From an uncultured Lentisphaeria bacterium (lineage in GTDB: Bacteria; Verrucomicrobiota; Lentisphaeria; Victivallales; Victivallaceae), in contig CAIKZE010000007.1 in NCBI GenBank assembly GCA_903831825.1, positions 1-45,224 of the forward strand: a DNA stretch of 45,224 nucleotides, written 5' to 3'. The notes beneath the pieces were generated by a model, which saw nothing but the letters and a program-made list of their open reading frames with translations, ran no database searches and was not told the origin of the DNA. Position 1 is the stretch's first letter. Each line of letters opens with the position of its first letter. Both the position numbers and the translations under genes were made by a program. This document shows, piece after piece, positions 31,879 through 40,457 of this stretch.

Positions 31879-32538
31879 TCAAGCGCCGGAAACGCCATGA
31901 TGCTTAAAAAATCTTTCAGACAGAAAATTCATTGCCTTTTTCAGGTTGGTAACTTCATCAAATTTGCCGCTGTCAACAATCAAATCGGCATATTTGACGC
32001 TGCTGGCAACGTATAAATCATGCATCGGACGGACTGTCTCACAATATTGCCTCAGGATAAAATCAACATCCAGGCCTCTTTCCACCCGGTCCCGCTTAAT
32101 GCGTTTAATCAGGCGGATATCCGCAGGCGATTCCAAAAAAATACTGGCGGCGGCCATCTGACGCAATTCCTTAAAATACAAAGCGAAAATCCCCTCGACA
32201 ATTATAAATGTCGCGGGATTTACCTCAGTTCCAGGGTAACTGATTGAATGCGTTTTGAAATCATAATGCTGACGCTTTACATGCTTACCGGCCAGAAGGG
32301 TCTTCAAATGCGTAAAAAGCAACTTTGCATCGACGGCTTCCGGAGAGTCAAAATTATAATCTTTCAGCAATTCCGGATCTCTATCGGAAAGATCCTTGTA
32401 GTAATCATCTATCGATATTCTTTCAACATAAGTGCGCGGCGATAACTCCCGGAAAATATTTTTGGCAAGCGTGGACTTGCCGGAACATGATCCGCCGCCT
32501 ACAAGAATAATTTTAGGTGCAGCTTGCTGATTATTCAT
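31879..32538 (-). CDS. Uridine kinase / phosphoribulokinase-family P-loop kinase
   Basis: A 219-residue kinase of the Udk/PRK family: P-loop 'GGGSCSGKST' (14-23), then 'IDDYYKDLSDRDPELLKDYNFDSPEAVD' split in the middle, as in uridine kinase ('DxYYxD', 'YNFDHPDAFD'), and 'QYDF'-like 'RQHYDFKTHSISYPG', the substrate-proximal motif. The last third has 'RRIKRDRVERGLD' with the lid Arg. Uridine kinase would make UMP from uridine and ATP (or GTP); in a polysaccharide cluster that would feed UDP-sugars. It starts inside the end of the upstream gene (8-nt overlap), so it is translationally coupled to the LbH/PGT-like protein. Confidence 0.78.
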   Translation of the reverse strand: MNNQQAAPKIILVGGGSCSGKSTLAKNIFRELSPRTYVERISIDDYYKDLSDRDPELLKDYNFDSPEAVDAKLLFTHLKTLLAGKHVKRQHYDFKTHSISYPGTEVNPATFIIVEGIFALYFKELRQMAAASIFLESPADIRLIKRIKRDRVERGLDVDFILRQYCETVRPMHDLYVASSVKYADLIVDSGKFDEVTNLKKAMNFLSERFFKHHGVSGA

Positions 32539-33934
32539 TTATGTCCCGGAAAAGCCTTTGCACTAAAGTTATTACAATTATTTTCAAATCGAAACTAAGA
32601 CTGCGGTGAAATGAATAATAGAGTTCGTCAATTCTGGATTGAAATTCGTCATTTTCATGGCCAAGAGTTTCAGAATAATAAAACGCGGCCGGATGATACG
32701 AAGGCAATTCGTTAATCAGTGTAACGTCTTCATCTGTCGCCATCATCGGTTTGTTTCCGGCAAGAAAAATCCGGCACGTAAACGCCAGATAAATCAAATG
32801 GAACTTATCCAGCGAAAGCTTAAAAAACAATTTATTAAGTATTCCTTTAGAACATTTTTTATAATCGCCAAATTTAATTTTATTGCTGCCGGTCTTATCC
32901 GCCCAATAACTATTTTCCAGGTACGGCGCGGAAATAAATGGCCTCAGGATAATAAAGAGCGGCAGTTGCATCAATATCAGGCCCAAAGCCATAACACAGT
33001 GAATGGCAGTGATGAAATACCGCCGGAAAATTTTCGAATCTATTTCAGAAAGAAGGAAATTATCGACGATATCCAGGACTTCGCCGGATTGCGGATCTAT
33101 AACCCGGCGCTTGTAAATAATCTTATTGCAGATTTCCAGCGAGGACCCGATATAAGAATCGCCATAGACCACAGAATTACTGACCGTGGTATTAGCATCA
33201 ATCAGAGTATTGTCTCCGATGATTGCGGCAGGTCCGATTCGTGAAAGATATTTCAACTGGATATTATTGCCGATGATTACCGGTTTACTGATTTCACATT
33301 CTTTCATGATTTCAACATTCTGACCGATAAATACGCCCTCTTCATTATTGTAGCTGGACATGATATATTTATCAGAATCGCCGTTGACCAGTTTCATATT
33401 AATTTCGAAAAGCCTGCCAATCGAATCAAGCAGAAAAAAACCTAACTCCGTTCCGGCATATTTTTGAAAAGAGGCAGTTTTTGCCGGTGCATGGACAGCT
33501 CTGGTTCTTAAATAAATCAATCCGTTACGGTCTTCATCGACCAATTCCCGATCAGTATTTTCTTGAAAGAAATCATATTCTTTATGGTTCTTATCGTAAT
33601 TGATGAAAACAAAACCGTTAACGACCAGCAAATCATCCCCCGAAAAAAGCAGCCGGTTACGCTCGATAATGCTGTACAGTTGTTCGTTTTCCCGGGAACT
33701 GCCATAGGTAATCTTCAAGTTCCATTGCGCCCCGTCTTGAAAATACTTTTCTATGGAAGGCTCAGCATCTTCCATAACAATACGAACATCAGTTACTCCG
33801 ATAATCGAGCAAAATTCGATATAATATTCCAAAATCGGTTTGTTCGCCACTCTGACCATATATGACGAAATGTCATAAAAGTATTTTTTTGTCCAACCCG
33901 TCTGAATTTTTCTGCAATTAATAAGGCATTTCAT
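32531..33934 (-). CDS. Degenerate NDP-sugar pyrophosphorylase + left-handed beta-helix + PGT-like fusion
   Basis: A 467-residue three-part protein. (1) Residues 1-190 have the shape of a sugar nucleotidyltransferase ('VRVANKPILEYYIEFCSIIGVTDV', about 27-50, as in 'VANKPILEY') but lack the GGxGTRL loop (here 'INCRKIQTGW') and the catalytic 'GD' (here 'NGFVFI'). (2) Residues 200-280 carry hexapeptide repeats ('GNNIQL', 'GDNTLIDANTTVSNSVVYGDSYIG'). (3) A membrane helix (about 308-330) and a C-terminus with outlines of a bacterial sugar transferase ('GNKPMM', 'SRIDELYYSFHRSLSFDLKI'), without KFRS or the DE dyad. All three parts look inactive, so a scaffold or regulator role is likely. GGAG 7 nt before the ATG. 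Confidence 0.7.
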   Translation of the reverse strand: MKCLINCRKIQTGWTKKYFYDISSYMVRVANKPILEYYIEFCSIIGVTDVRIVMEDAEPSIEKYFQDGAQWNLKITYGSSRENEQLYSIIERNRLLFSGDDLLVVNGFVFINYDKNHKEYDFFQENTDRELVDEDRNGLIYLRTRAVHAPAKTASFQKYAGTELGFFLLDSIGRLFEINMKLVNGDSDKYIMSSYNNEEGVFIGQNVEIMKECEISKPVIIGNNIQLKYLSRIGPAAIIGDNTLIDANTTVSNSVVYGDSYIGSSLEICNKIIYKRRVIDPQSGEVLDIVDNFLLSEIDSKIFRRYFITAIHCVMALGLILMQLPLFIILRPFISAPYLENSYWADKTGSNKIKFGDYKKCSKGILNKLFFKLSLDKFHLIYLAFTCRIFLAGNKPMMATDEDVTLINELPSYHPAAFYYSETLGHENDEFQSRIDELYYSFHRSLSFDLKIIVITLVQRLFRDINE

Positions 33935-33950
33935 AATAAACTCCGTTTAC

Positions 33951-34673
33951 TCAGTAAGCGCCTTTTCCTGTAAATACCGCGGGAATCGTCTTGAGCAAAA
34001 TCCCCAGGTCTTTCCAGAAACTTCTGCTCTTGATGTATTCTTTATCCAATTCCACCTGCTGCTTAAACGGAATATCACTACGCCCGGAGACCTGCCAGAT
34101 ACAAGTAATTCCAGGAGTTACATGAAGCCTTTTCCGTTCTTCCAGGGTGTAAAGAGCAACTTCTTTCGGGAGCGGCGGGCGCGGCCCGACCAGACTCATA
34201 TCGCCGATCAGAACATTGAAAAGCTGCGGCAATTCATCAATACTGAATTTCCGGATAAAGCGCCCAACTCCGGTTACCCGCGGATCCTCCTTCATCTTGA
34301 AAATTACCCCGTCCGGGGATTCATTCAACTGTTTGCGTTCTTCCTCCGTCAACCAGACTCCTACTTTCATTGATCTGAACTTGAAAAAGTCAAAATGCCG
34401 CCCGTTCTTGCCGACACGCACCTGCTTGAAAATTACCGGGCCAGTCGAGTTCAATTTGATTGCAATCACAGTGATTATAAATACCGGCGAGAGTAAAATC
34501 AGCATTAATGTAGAAAAAATGATATCCATCGCCCGTTTGATAATATATGTCATCTTTACGGTAATTTCCCACAACGCGACTTTAAATTTAATATAAGAGC
34601 GAAATTTAGACCGCCCCCGGTCAATCAGGAGGTCCATCAATTCTTTACTGACAGAATGCTTCAGTTCATCCAT
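33951..34673 (-). CDS. Phosphoglycosyl transferase (bacterial sugar transferase, monotopic)
   Basis: A 240-residue enzyme that transfers a phospho-sugar from a UDP-sugar to undecaprenyl phosphate, the first committed step of repeat-unit assembly. It has a re-entrant hydrophobic segment (about 45-70), 'KRAMDIIFSTLMLILLSPVF', 'FKQVRVGKNGRHFDFFKFRSM' split around residue 84-102, and the catalytic Asp146-Glu147 in 'KFSIDELPQLFNV', then 'GDMSLVGPRPP', 'RLHVTPGITCIWQVSGRS' and 'DLGILLKTIPAVF'. All expected positions are present, so this is the active copy. The start codon directly abuts (TAATG) the stop of the WecG-type gene; 16 nt separate its end from the next gene. Confidence 0.95.
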   Translation of the reverse strand: MDELKHSVSKELMDLLIDRGRSKFRSYIKFKVALWEITVKMTYIIKRAMDIIFSTLMLILLSPVFIITVIAIKLNSTGPVIFKQVRVGKNGRHFDFFKFRSMKVGVWLTEEERKQLNESPDGVIFKMKEDPRVTGVGRFIRKFSIDELPQLFNVLIGDMSLVGPRPPLPKEVALYTLEERKRLHVTPGITCIWQVSGRSDIPFKQQVELDKEYIKSRSFWKDLGILLKTIPAVFTGKGAY

Positions 34674-36016
34674 TATTCTTTTTTATCCTTCTGCGACTTC
34701 CAGCGCAAAACGCGGAAGATAAAAACCGGATTCCCAATAAAATATCGCTTAAACATCCGCTTCGGCTCCATCAAAAAACGGTAAAACCACTCCATGCCAA
34801 TTTCGCGCATCCAAGTTGGCGCCCGTTTAATATTGCCCGAGTAGAAATCAAAAAGGCCGCCAACGCCCATCGCAATCCGGCAATTAATTTTACCGAAATT
34901 ATCTTCGATCCATGTTTCCTGGACCGGAACTCCGAATGCAACCAGCAGAATATCAGGCTGCTGCTCATTAATCTTCGACAGCACAGCCGCACTATCCTTT
35001 TCCCGGTCGAAATATCCATGCTGTTCTCCGGCAATTCTAATTCCAGGGTAATCTTTTTCCAGTTTAGCTTTCATTCCCGCCGCGATACCGGGCTTTCCGC
35101 CAACCAGATAAAAAGAAAACCCTCGCTGCAATGCCATCCGGCACAAGAACGGCAACATATCAGTTCCGTTGATGTTTTCCTTTAGGGGATTATCTATCAT
35201 CTTGCAGGCCAGATGCACACCAATCCCGTCAGGGAAAATATAATCCGCTTTGTGCAAAAGTTCAAAGTACCCTTTGTCAGAAAATGTTTTATTAAAACAA
35301 TCAGGGTTGACAAAAAAGATTTTTTTCTTTTCCTGCCTGACAATATGCCCGGCAATACGCTCAACCGCTTCCGCCATCGTCATATTTTGAAATTTAATGC
35401 CGAATAAATTGATTTCAGCGTGATAATCTTTAACTTCCACATTAAAAAAGGCAGCAGGAATCGACTTGATAATTAACAGCATATCTCCCCAAAAGTCTTT
35501 TTTGAAATTATATTCCATTTCAATTTCAAGTTTGCTTTTGTGTGCAATACGACTGCTGCTGCGCAAAAACCACAGGTTAAAAATGCCCGGTTTGGCATTG
35601 TAAAGACAAGCATCGCCGGGAACCCTGTTCTGGATGTCATATTCTTTTATGCTCAATCCGGTTAACTGAAGCTTCCCGGATAAAACATAGACAAAAAGAA
35701 ACGCGTTGTTCCAATAATATTTTTTGAAATTGAAATATTTGATTCTGACCGGTACCCCTCTCTGGCCAATAATGTTTCTCGAAATAAAAATATCGCGGCC
35801 GGCAAACGCCTTGCGGAATATCAGCAAAACCAGCAGCGGCAAAGTAATTATAATAAACAAAATCAGCGCAATCAGATATTTTATCAGCCATGCGGTAAAT
35901 GAAGCAAACATACGGTAGACCATAAATAAAACTTTTCTGAAAGCGGCAGCCAATCCGCGTTCAGAAGAATCCAGCGTCTTTTCAAGACCTTTTATATTAT
36001 TCAGATCTCTTTTCAT
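34673..36016 (-). CDS. WecG/TagA/CpsF glycosyltransferase with degenerate PGT domain at N-terminus
   Basis: A 447-residue fusion. The N-terminal part (about 20-190) contains two membrane helices ('WLIKYLIALILFIIITLPLL') and the outline of a bacterial sugar transferase ('RNIIGQRGVPVRIKYFNFK', 'SGKLQLTGLSI', 'KPGIFNLWFLRSSSR', 'MLLIIKSIPAAFF'), without KFRS and the DE dyad. The C-terminal part (about 200-420) is a GT26 enzyme with 'FFVNPDCFNKTF', 'HKADYIFPDGIGVHLACKM', 'FYLVGGKPGIAAGMKAKLE', 'DILLVAFGVPVQETWI', 'MGVGGLFDFYSGNIKRAP' and 'WFYRFLMEPKRMFKRY'. It adds the second sugar to the lipid-linked intermediate. I chose Met at 36016; a start at 36061 would overlap the upstream gene by 65 nt. 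Confidence 0.88.
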   Translation of the reverse strand: MKRDLNNIKGLEKTLDSSERGLAAAFRKVLFMVYRMFASFTAWLIKYLIALILFIIITLPLLVLLIFRKAFAGRDIFISRNIIGQRGVPVRIKYFNFKKYYWNNAFLFVYVLSGKLQLTGLSIKEYDIQNRVPGDACLYNAKPGIFNLWFLRSSSRIAHKSKLEIEMEYNFKKDFWGDMLLIIKSIPAAFFNVEVKDYHAEINLFGIKFQNMTMAEAVERIAGHIVRQEKKKIFFVNPDCFNKTFSDKGYFELLHKADYIFPDGIGVHLACKMIDNPLKENINGTDMLPFLCRMALQRGFSFYLVGGKPGIAAGMKAKLEKDYPGIRIAGEQHGYFDREKDSAAVLSKINEQQPDILLVAFGVPVQETWIEDNFGKINCRIAMGVGGLFDFYSGNIKRAPTWMREIGMEWFYRFLMEPKRMFKRYFIGNPVFIFRVLRWKSQKDKKE

Positions 36017-37127
36017 ATAGCTCAATAACCTTGTACGCGTTTTTTGTCCAGTCAAAATCATTTATCCGCTGCAAGCCGGCTTGAACCATTTTGTCGCGCA
36101 GCCCCTCACTGCTGAGTACGCTCTCCATGCACACCGTAATCTGATGAATGCTGTGCGGATCAAATTTCAAAGCCGCATCGCCGGCGACTTCCGCCAGCGA
36201 CGAATTGTTGGAACATACTACTGGAATACCACACGCCATTGCCTCCAGCAGCGACAAGCCGAAACCTTCAAACAGCGAAGGAAAAACATAAAGTGACGCA
36301 TTGCGGTAAAGTGACGGAAGATCAGGACTTTCTATGTATCCGGGAAATTTAATGGAATCACGACAGAACGACTGTTCCGCATACTCCTTAACAGGTTCCG
36401 ATCCGGGCCAGAAACTGCCGGGCAGCACCAAGTCATACTTATTCCTGATGGGCTCTGAGAGTTTTTCATAAGCTTTTATAAGGTTGAGATGATTCTTTCC
36501 GGGATGCTCAATCCTGGAAATATAGAGAATATAATTTTTCTCAATCCCCCCTTCCAGATCGGGTTGCACCTTCATTGTGCCTTCACTGCTGTAAAGTTTA
36601 CGATCATAACCGTTATAAATAACGCTGATTTTTCCCGGCGGTATTTTCCAGAATTTAATGAGATCGGCCTTCGTACTGTTGCTCACTGCGACCAACTGAT
36701 TCGCCCGCCTGACGCAGAAAGGCAGAATATGCTTGATATAAAACATCCTGAAAAGATCATATTTGCCGGGAATATGATACTGCGAAAGATCATGCACCAC
36801 GGCAATAGTATAAAAAGGATAGAACAAAAATGCCCGCCTGTTGGCGGCGGGCAGAAAAGTGAAATCATACTTGCCTCTCATAATCATCAAAGGCAGGATC
36901 AGCAGATGCCAGAACATATTGATTAAAGGATTGCGCAACAAATCGGAAATCCTTATAAAATGGATATTCGGATTATCTGTTGCCGGAAAACAATCAATGT
37001 CAGATTCCAGCATTGCAACATAAACCTGGTGCTCATGGGCGAGCTCCATAATCATATTGTTCATATAAACGGAAATTCCTGACTTCCCGCCGTCATAAGC
37101 CATACCGCTAATTAGGATTTTATACAT
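35997..37127 (-). CDS. GT4 family glycosyltransferase
   Basis: A 376-residue GT-B enzyme with the standard C-terminal donor domain: 'YILYISRIEHPGKNHLNLIKAYE' (about 205-228), 'FPGYIESPDLPSLYRNASLYVFPSLFEGFGLSLLEAMACG' split over 260-300 with the E-x7-E acid pair, and 'PVVCSNNSSLAEVAGDAALKFDP'. The N-terminal acceptor domain begins 'MYKILISGMAYDGGKSGI', the glycine-rich first loop. AGGAGG-like GGAGG before the ATG. Its first 8 nt overlap the upstream GT4 gene and its end overlaps the WecG-type gene, so it belongs to one operon. It extends the repeat unit; the sugar is not predictable. Confidence 0.92.
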   Translation of the reverse strand: MYKILISGMAYDGGKSGISVYMNNMIMELAHEHQVYVAMLESDIDCFPATDNPNIHFIRISDLLRNPLINMFWHLLILPLMIMRGKYDFTFLPAANRRAFLFYPFYTIAVVHDLSQYHIPGKYDLFRMFYIKHILPFCVRRANQLVAVSNSTKADLIKFWKIPPGKISVIYNGYDRKLYSSEGTMKVQPDLEGGIEKNYILYISRIEHPGKNHLNLIKAYEKLSEPIRNKYDLVLPGSFWPGSEPVKEYAEQSFCRDSIKFPGYIESPDLPSLYRNASLYVFPSLFEGFGLSLLEAMACGIPVVCSNNSSLAEVAGDAALKFDPHSIHQITVCMESVLSSEGLRDKMVQAGLQRINDFDWTKNAYKVIELYEKRSE

Positions 37128-38298
37128 GCGGAGCCTCCTTGTTCATTATCAGAACATCCTCAATCATGACCTTGAACCCGGCAATAAAGTTTTCTCCGGA
37201 ACAATGTTTCCTGACGAAATCATACCCGTTATCGCCAAACTTCTCCGCAAGCGCTTTGTCTTGTAAAAGCCGCTTGAGTCCTTCAGCCATGCCATCAACA
37301 TCTTTCTCTTTCACCAGTATTCCGGTATGATTGTTGATAAGCCATTCGCTGACCCCGCCGACATCAAACGCCACAACCGGCTTCCGAAAGGCAAACGCCT
37401 CAATGCCGACCAGCCCGAACGGCTCCTGCCATCTGGATGGGAACGCCACCACATCGGCTTTCTCAAAATATTCGTCAGGATTGCTCTGCCATCCGGTAAA
37501 AACAACTTTATTGCTCAACCCCAATTCAGAGCTCATTTCCTTCAAATAGCTTTCATCATTGTTGCCTCCGACAATGTAAGCTTTGAAATCAATATCCAGC
37601 TTCGACAGGGCTGTAAGCAGCAGATCAACCCCCTTTCCCCGCACAAGCTGCCCGACATAGAGTATCACCGGCGGACCGTCTTTATGCTCCTGCCTGAAAA
37701 CAGAATCTTTCAGTTGCTTGAACGGATACAATTTATAGATAGAATTGACATTAAAACCGTTCATCAACAGATTGTTTCGCATATACGCGGAAATAACCGC
37801 AAACGCGTTGCATTTTCTTGCCTCCCGCATCAACGCCATTCTGCGGAAAATATTAATAAACTTTAAACGGTTATTCCGGCGTTCCATCAGGCCGCTGCAG
37901 ATCGAACAATAAATCGGATTGAACGGCAAATGACAATTAATTCGACAAACCGGGAAATATTTATGCCTGCGCAAACAGTAATAGTCATGATCATGAATAA
38001 AAACAATTGTCATAAACTTCCGCCGGATTTTTCTCAACAGTCCCGGATCTTCAACTTTGTGGATAAATGCGATGTCAAATTCAGATTCGTCAAGCGCCTC
38101 AACCTCTTCCGGAGAATAAACTTTGCGGAATGCTTCAAGAAAAACATCGGGGTCTTTGCCGTCCGCATGTTCAAACAATCCGGAAACTTCAAACCCGTGT
38201 TCAGACAGCAGTCTGGCGCTGTCATAGATATAGCGTTCAACGCCGCCGAAAAATCCGGCAGTTGCAGAAACATACAGGATTCTATTTTTTTGACTCAT
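37120..38298 (-). CDS. GT4 family glycosyltransferase
   Basis: A 392-residue GT-B enzyme: N-terminal 'ILYVSATAGFFGGVERYI', then 'FIHDHDYYCLRRHKYFPVCRINC', a Cys-rich insertion ('CRINCHLPFNPIYCSICSGL', about 115-137) seen in some O-antigen transferases, and the C-terminal domain 'VILYVGQLVRGKGVDLLLTAL', 'VFTGWQSNPDEYFEKADVVAFPSRWQEPFGLVGIEAFA' split about 255-295 with the E-x7-E pair, and 'PVVAFDVGGVSEWL'. It overlaps the previous and next transferase genes by 8 and 17 nt, so it is translated as part of one operon. The Cys cluster could hold a metal but is not diagnostic. Confidence 0.9.
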   Translation of the reverse strand: MSQKNRILYVSATAGFFGGVERYIYDSARLLSEHGFEVSGLFEHADGKDPDVFLEAFRKVYSPEEVEALDESEFDIAFIHKVEDPGLLRKIRRKFMTIVFIHDHDYYCLRRHKYFPVCRINCHLPFNPIYCSICSGLMERRNNRLKFINIFRRMALMREARKCNAFAVISAYMRNNLLMNGFNVNSIYKLYPFKQLKDSVFRQEHKDGPPVILYVGQLVRGKGVDLLLTALSKLDIDFKAYIVGGNNDESYLKEMSSELGLSNKVVFTGWQSNPDEYFEKADVVAFPSRWQEPFGLVGIEAFAFRKPVVAFDVGGVSEWLINNHTGILVKEKDVDGMAEGLKRLLQDKALAEKFGDNGYDFVRKHCSGENFIAGFKVMIEDVLIMNKEAPHV

Positions 38299-39538
38299 AT
38301 TTTTCTATTACTTTCCGGTAAAAATTCAGTAATTTGCCGGTAATTTTCTTCCAACTGTAATTTTCCGTAGCCATTTTCAACGAATTGTCTTTCAGGGATT
38401 TTATTAAATCAGGATTCATTTTAAGTTTATAAAACGCATCCATAAAAGACTGAATGTTTGAAGTGTCAAAAAATAATCCGGTCACGCCGTCTTCCACCAG
38501 TCGTTGCAAGCCTCCGGTTCTGGACACAATTACCGGAACCCCGGCAGACCAGGCCTCCAGCACCACAATGCCGAATGGTTCAAACAGAGACGGCAGAACA
38601 AAAATATCCGCGGCTTTATATGCGGCAATCAATTCAGGAGACTCGGAACTCAATCCCGGAATGATGGTAAAGGCGGAATCAAGATTGTTTTTCGCAATCA
38701 TCGTTTCAAGTTCCAGATAATAATTATCCGCCGTCACCGGCCAGATCAGAACACAATGGATTTTCTCGCCGGACAATTTCAGCTTGATTGCGGCTTCAAC
38801 CAGCAGTTTCTGATTCTTCTTATAATCAATTCTGGAAACGCACAAAAGCATCATATCATCAGGAGCGATGCCGTATTTCTTCCTGAAATCAAGCGTCGCG
38901 GCCCCGGCAAATTTACTGTAGTTCACCCCGTTGGGAATATATTCCACCAGCTTATCCGGAAATTCGCGACGGGTCAATTCATATTCATTGTAGCCTATGC
39001 AGATAATTCCGTCAGCCATGGATAAAAAGTCTTTTTCAATAACAAAATGATCCAGCAGCCTGCCGTAATCAAAGGAATGCCTGACCGCCCTGCCGATTTC
39101 ATCAATCTCTTTCTGGGGCATATCATAAGTTCCGCCGTGAAAGGAAACCACAAAAGGAATATTCCTTTTCCCGGCAGCTTTACACGCCTGCGAAGCCAGC
39201 CTGGATATTGTATGGCAATGAACGATATCGTATTTGTTATCCAGCAAATGCTTGTACAACTTAAACGATAGCGGATTACCGCCTTTCTTATCCAGACGCC
39301 GCTTATTATCGCAGGAAAGCGGGAAATACGGATAGAAATATGGGAAGCGCTTTATTGCAATGCCTTCAGCAGATTCCTTTTCTATGGGAGAACGCGCGCT
39401 GGTGCATAAAATTTCAGGCTCACTGCCAAGTCCGCGCAAACATTTTGAAATGTTCCAGATGACAGTTTCTGTTCCGCCCCATTCTTTAAAGGCGAACTTT
39501 CGGACAACGTTAGCTATTTTAAGCTTTAAAACATCCAT
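38282..39538 (-). CDS. GT4 family glycosyltransferase
   Basis: A 418-residue GT-B enzyme, similar throughout to the transferase at 43460-44713 (shared 'EWGGTETVIWN', 'FAYFYPRL/FPYFYPYF', 'DKRRLDKKGGNPLSFKL'-like stretch, 'IPYVxSIHGG'). The C-terminal domain has 'MLLCVSRIDYKKNQKLLVEAA', 'AAYKAADIFVLPSLFEPFGIVVLEAWSAG' split around 300-330 with the E-x7-E acids, and 'PVIVSRTGGLQRLVEDGVTG'. A promoter-like sequence directly upstream suggests it can be transcribed independently of the genes above. The pair probably arose by duplication and may add related sugars. Confidence 0.9.
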   Translation of the reverse strand: MDVLKLKIANVVRKFAFKEWGGTETVIWNISKCLRGLGSEPEILCTSARSPIEKESAEGIAIKRFPYFYPYFPLSCDNKRRLDKKGGNPLSFKLYKHLLDNKYDIVHCHTISRLASQACKAAGKRNIPFVVSFHGGTYDMPQKEIDEIGRAVRHSFDYGRLLDHFVIEKDFLSMADGIICIGYNEYELTRREFPDKLVEYIPNGVNYSKFAGAATLDFRKKYGIAPDDMMLLCVSRIDYKKNQKLLVEAAIKLKLSGEKIHCVLIWPVTADNYYLELETMIAKNNLDSAFTIIPGLSSESPELIAAYKAADIFVLPSLFEPFGIVVLEAWSAGVPVIVSRTGGLQRLVEDGVTGLFFDTSNIQSFMDAFYKLKMNPDLIKSLKDNSLKMATENYSWKKITGKLLNFYRKVIEKYESKK

Positions 39539-39572
39539 ATATAAAACTCTAAATTAAAATGATAGATTTTAT

Positions 39573-39600
39573 ATTATAGGGTGTCAAAACGATGTTTCAA
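39573..39600 (-). promoter_or_regulatory. Internal sigma-70-type promoter
   Basis: On the minus strand TTGAAA (39595-39600) and TATAAT (39573-39578) are spaced by 16 bp. It lies in the 58-nt gap after the GT2 gene, with the -35 overlapping that gene's last codon, and would drive the GT4-GT4-GT4-WecG-PGT block. Confidence 0.6.
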
Positions 39601-40445
39601 GGTTTTTTAAGAAAATCACGCCTGCCCTTCCAGGCGGACAGGCGTTGAATAAACCGGTAAACCAGGCCATACGGGATATAGGCAATGTTGCCGCTACGGA
39701 TCAGAAACCCGATGTCCCGGCATGCTTCAACTCCAAACGGCAACAGCATTCCAGTCAGCAGGTTCTTCCTTTCTCCGTAAATAAAACCATCGGCAAGACC
39801 TTCGTTGTAAAATCTTTTCCAAACTCCACGCAGCTTGTAATTATGAGAATGTTCGACCACCGCGTCCGGAGCGTATGCTATTTTCCGCCCGTCTTTCTTC
39901 ATTCTCCATGACCATTCGATATCCTCAGAATACTTCAGGCAGTCATTAAACGGATACTGCCGGATATCACATTTCCGCACGGCGGAGGTGGCGAGCGAAA
40001 AGAAATGATCCCATGATGCGGAAACGGAGCCGTCGCCAAAAGCGCGCCGATAGTCTTTAACCACCAGCGGCGTGGCGTCCGGGCGCGGAATCTGATTACC
40101 GAATACCGCCGCGACTTCCGGATGCTCCAGCAGCGGTTTTATTAAATTGCCCAGCCAATCGGAGTTCATCGGAATACAATCGGAATTATTGAACACGATT
40201 ATTTCGCCGGAACATAGTTTAACCGCATCATTAAGAACGCGCCCCGGCACATAATCCTCCCGTTTGATCTGATAGGATTTATCCGGATTGTAGCCCTTGA
40301 TGATTTCATAAGTGCCGTCGGTGGAGCCTGAATCAATATTAATCAGTTCAAAATCTTTGAATTTCTGACCCAAAACAGCCTGCAAAGTCTTTTCAATGAA
40401 GCTCAAGTCATTTATTGACCGCATTACAATACTGACCATCGGCAT
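39597..40445 (-). CDS. GT2 family glycosyltransferase (GT-A fold)
   Basis: A 282-residue enzyme: 'VSIVMRSINDLSFIEKTLQAVLGQKFKDFELINIDSGSTDGT' split over residues 4-45, with the D-x-x-S-x-D-G-T nucleotide-binding segment; 'GEIIVFNNSDCIPMNSDWL' (about 92-112) holds the D-x-D-like acids, followed by 'EDIEWSWRMKKDGRKIAYAPDAVVEHSHN' split near 190-215, a typical rhamnosyl- or galactosyltransferase-type ED-x-EW acceptor motif. GGGGTGAAGC precedes the ATG. It lies 12 nt after the phosphatase gene, so the regulator and the transferase share a transcript. The substrate is unknown. Confidence 0.92.
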   Translation of the reverse strand: MPMVSIVMRSINDLSFIEKTLQAVLGQKFKDFELINIDSGSTDGTYEIIKGYNPDKSYQIKREDYVPGRVLNDAVKLCSGEIIVFNNSDCIPMNSDWLGNLIKPLLEHPEVAAVFGNQIPRPDATPLVVKDYRRAFGDGSVSASWDHFFSLATSAVRKCDIRQYPFNDCLKYSEDIEWSWRMKKDGRKIAYAPDAVVEHSHNYKLRGVWKRFYNEGLADGFIYGERKNLLTGMLLPFGVEACRDIGFLIRSGNIAYIPYGLVYRFIQRLSAWKGRRDFLKKP

Positions 40446-40457
40446 GCTTCACCCCGG

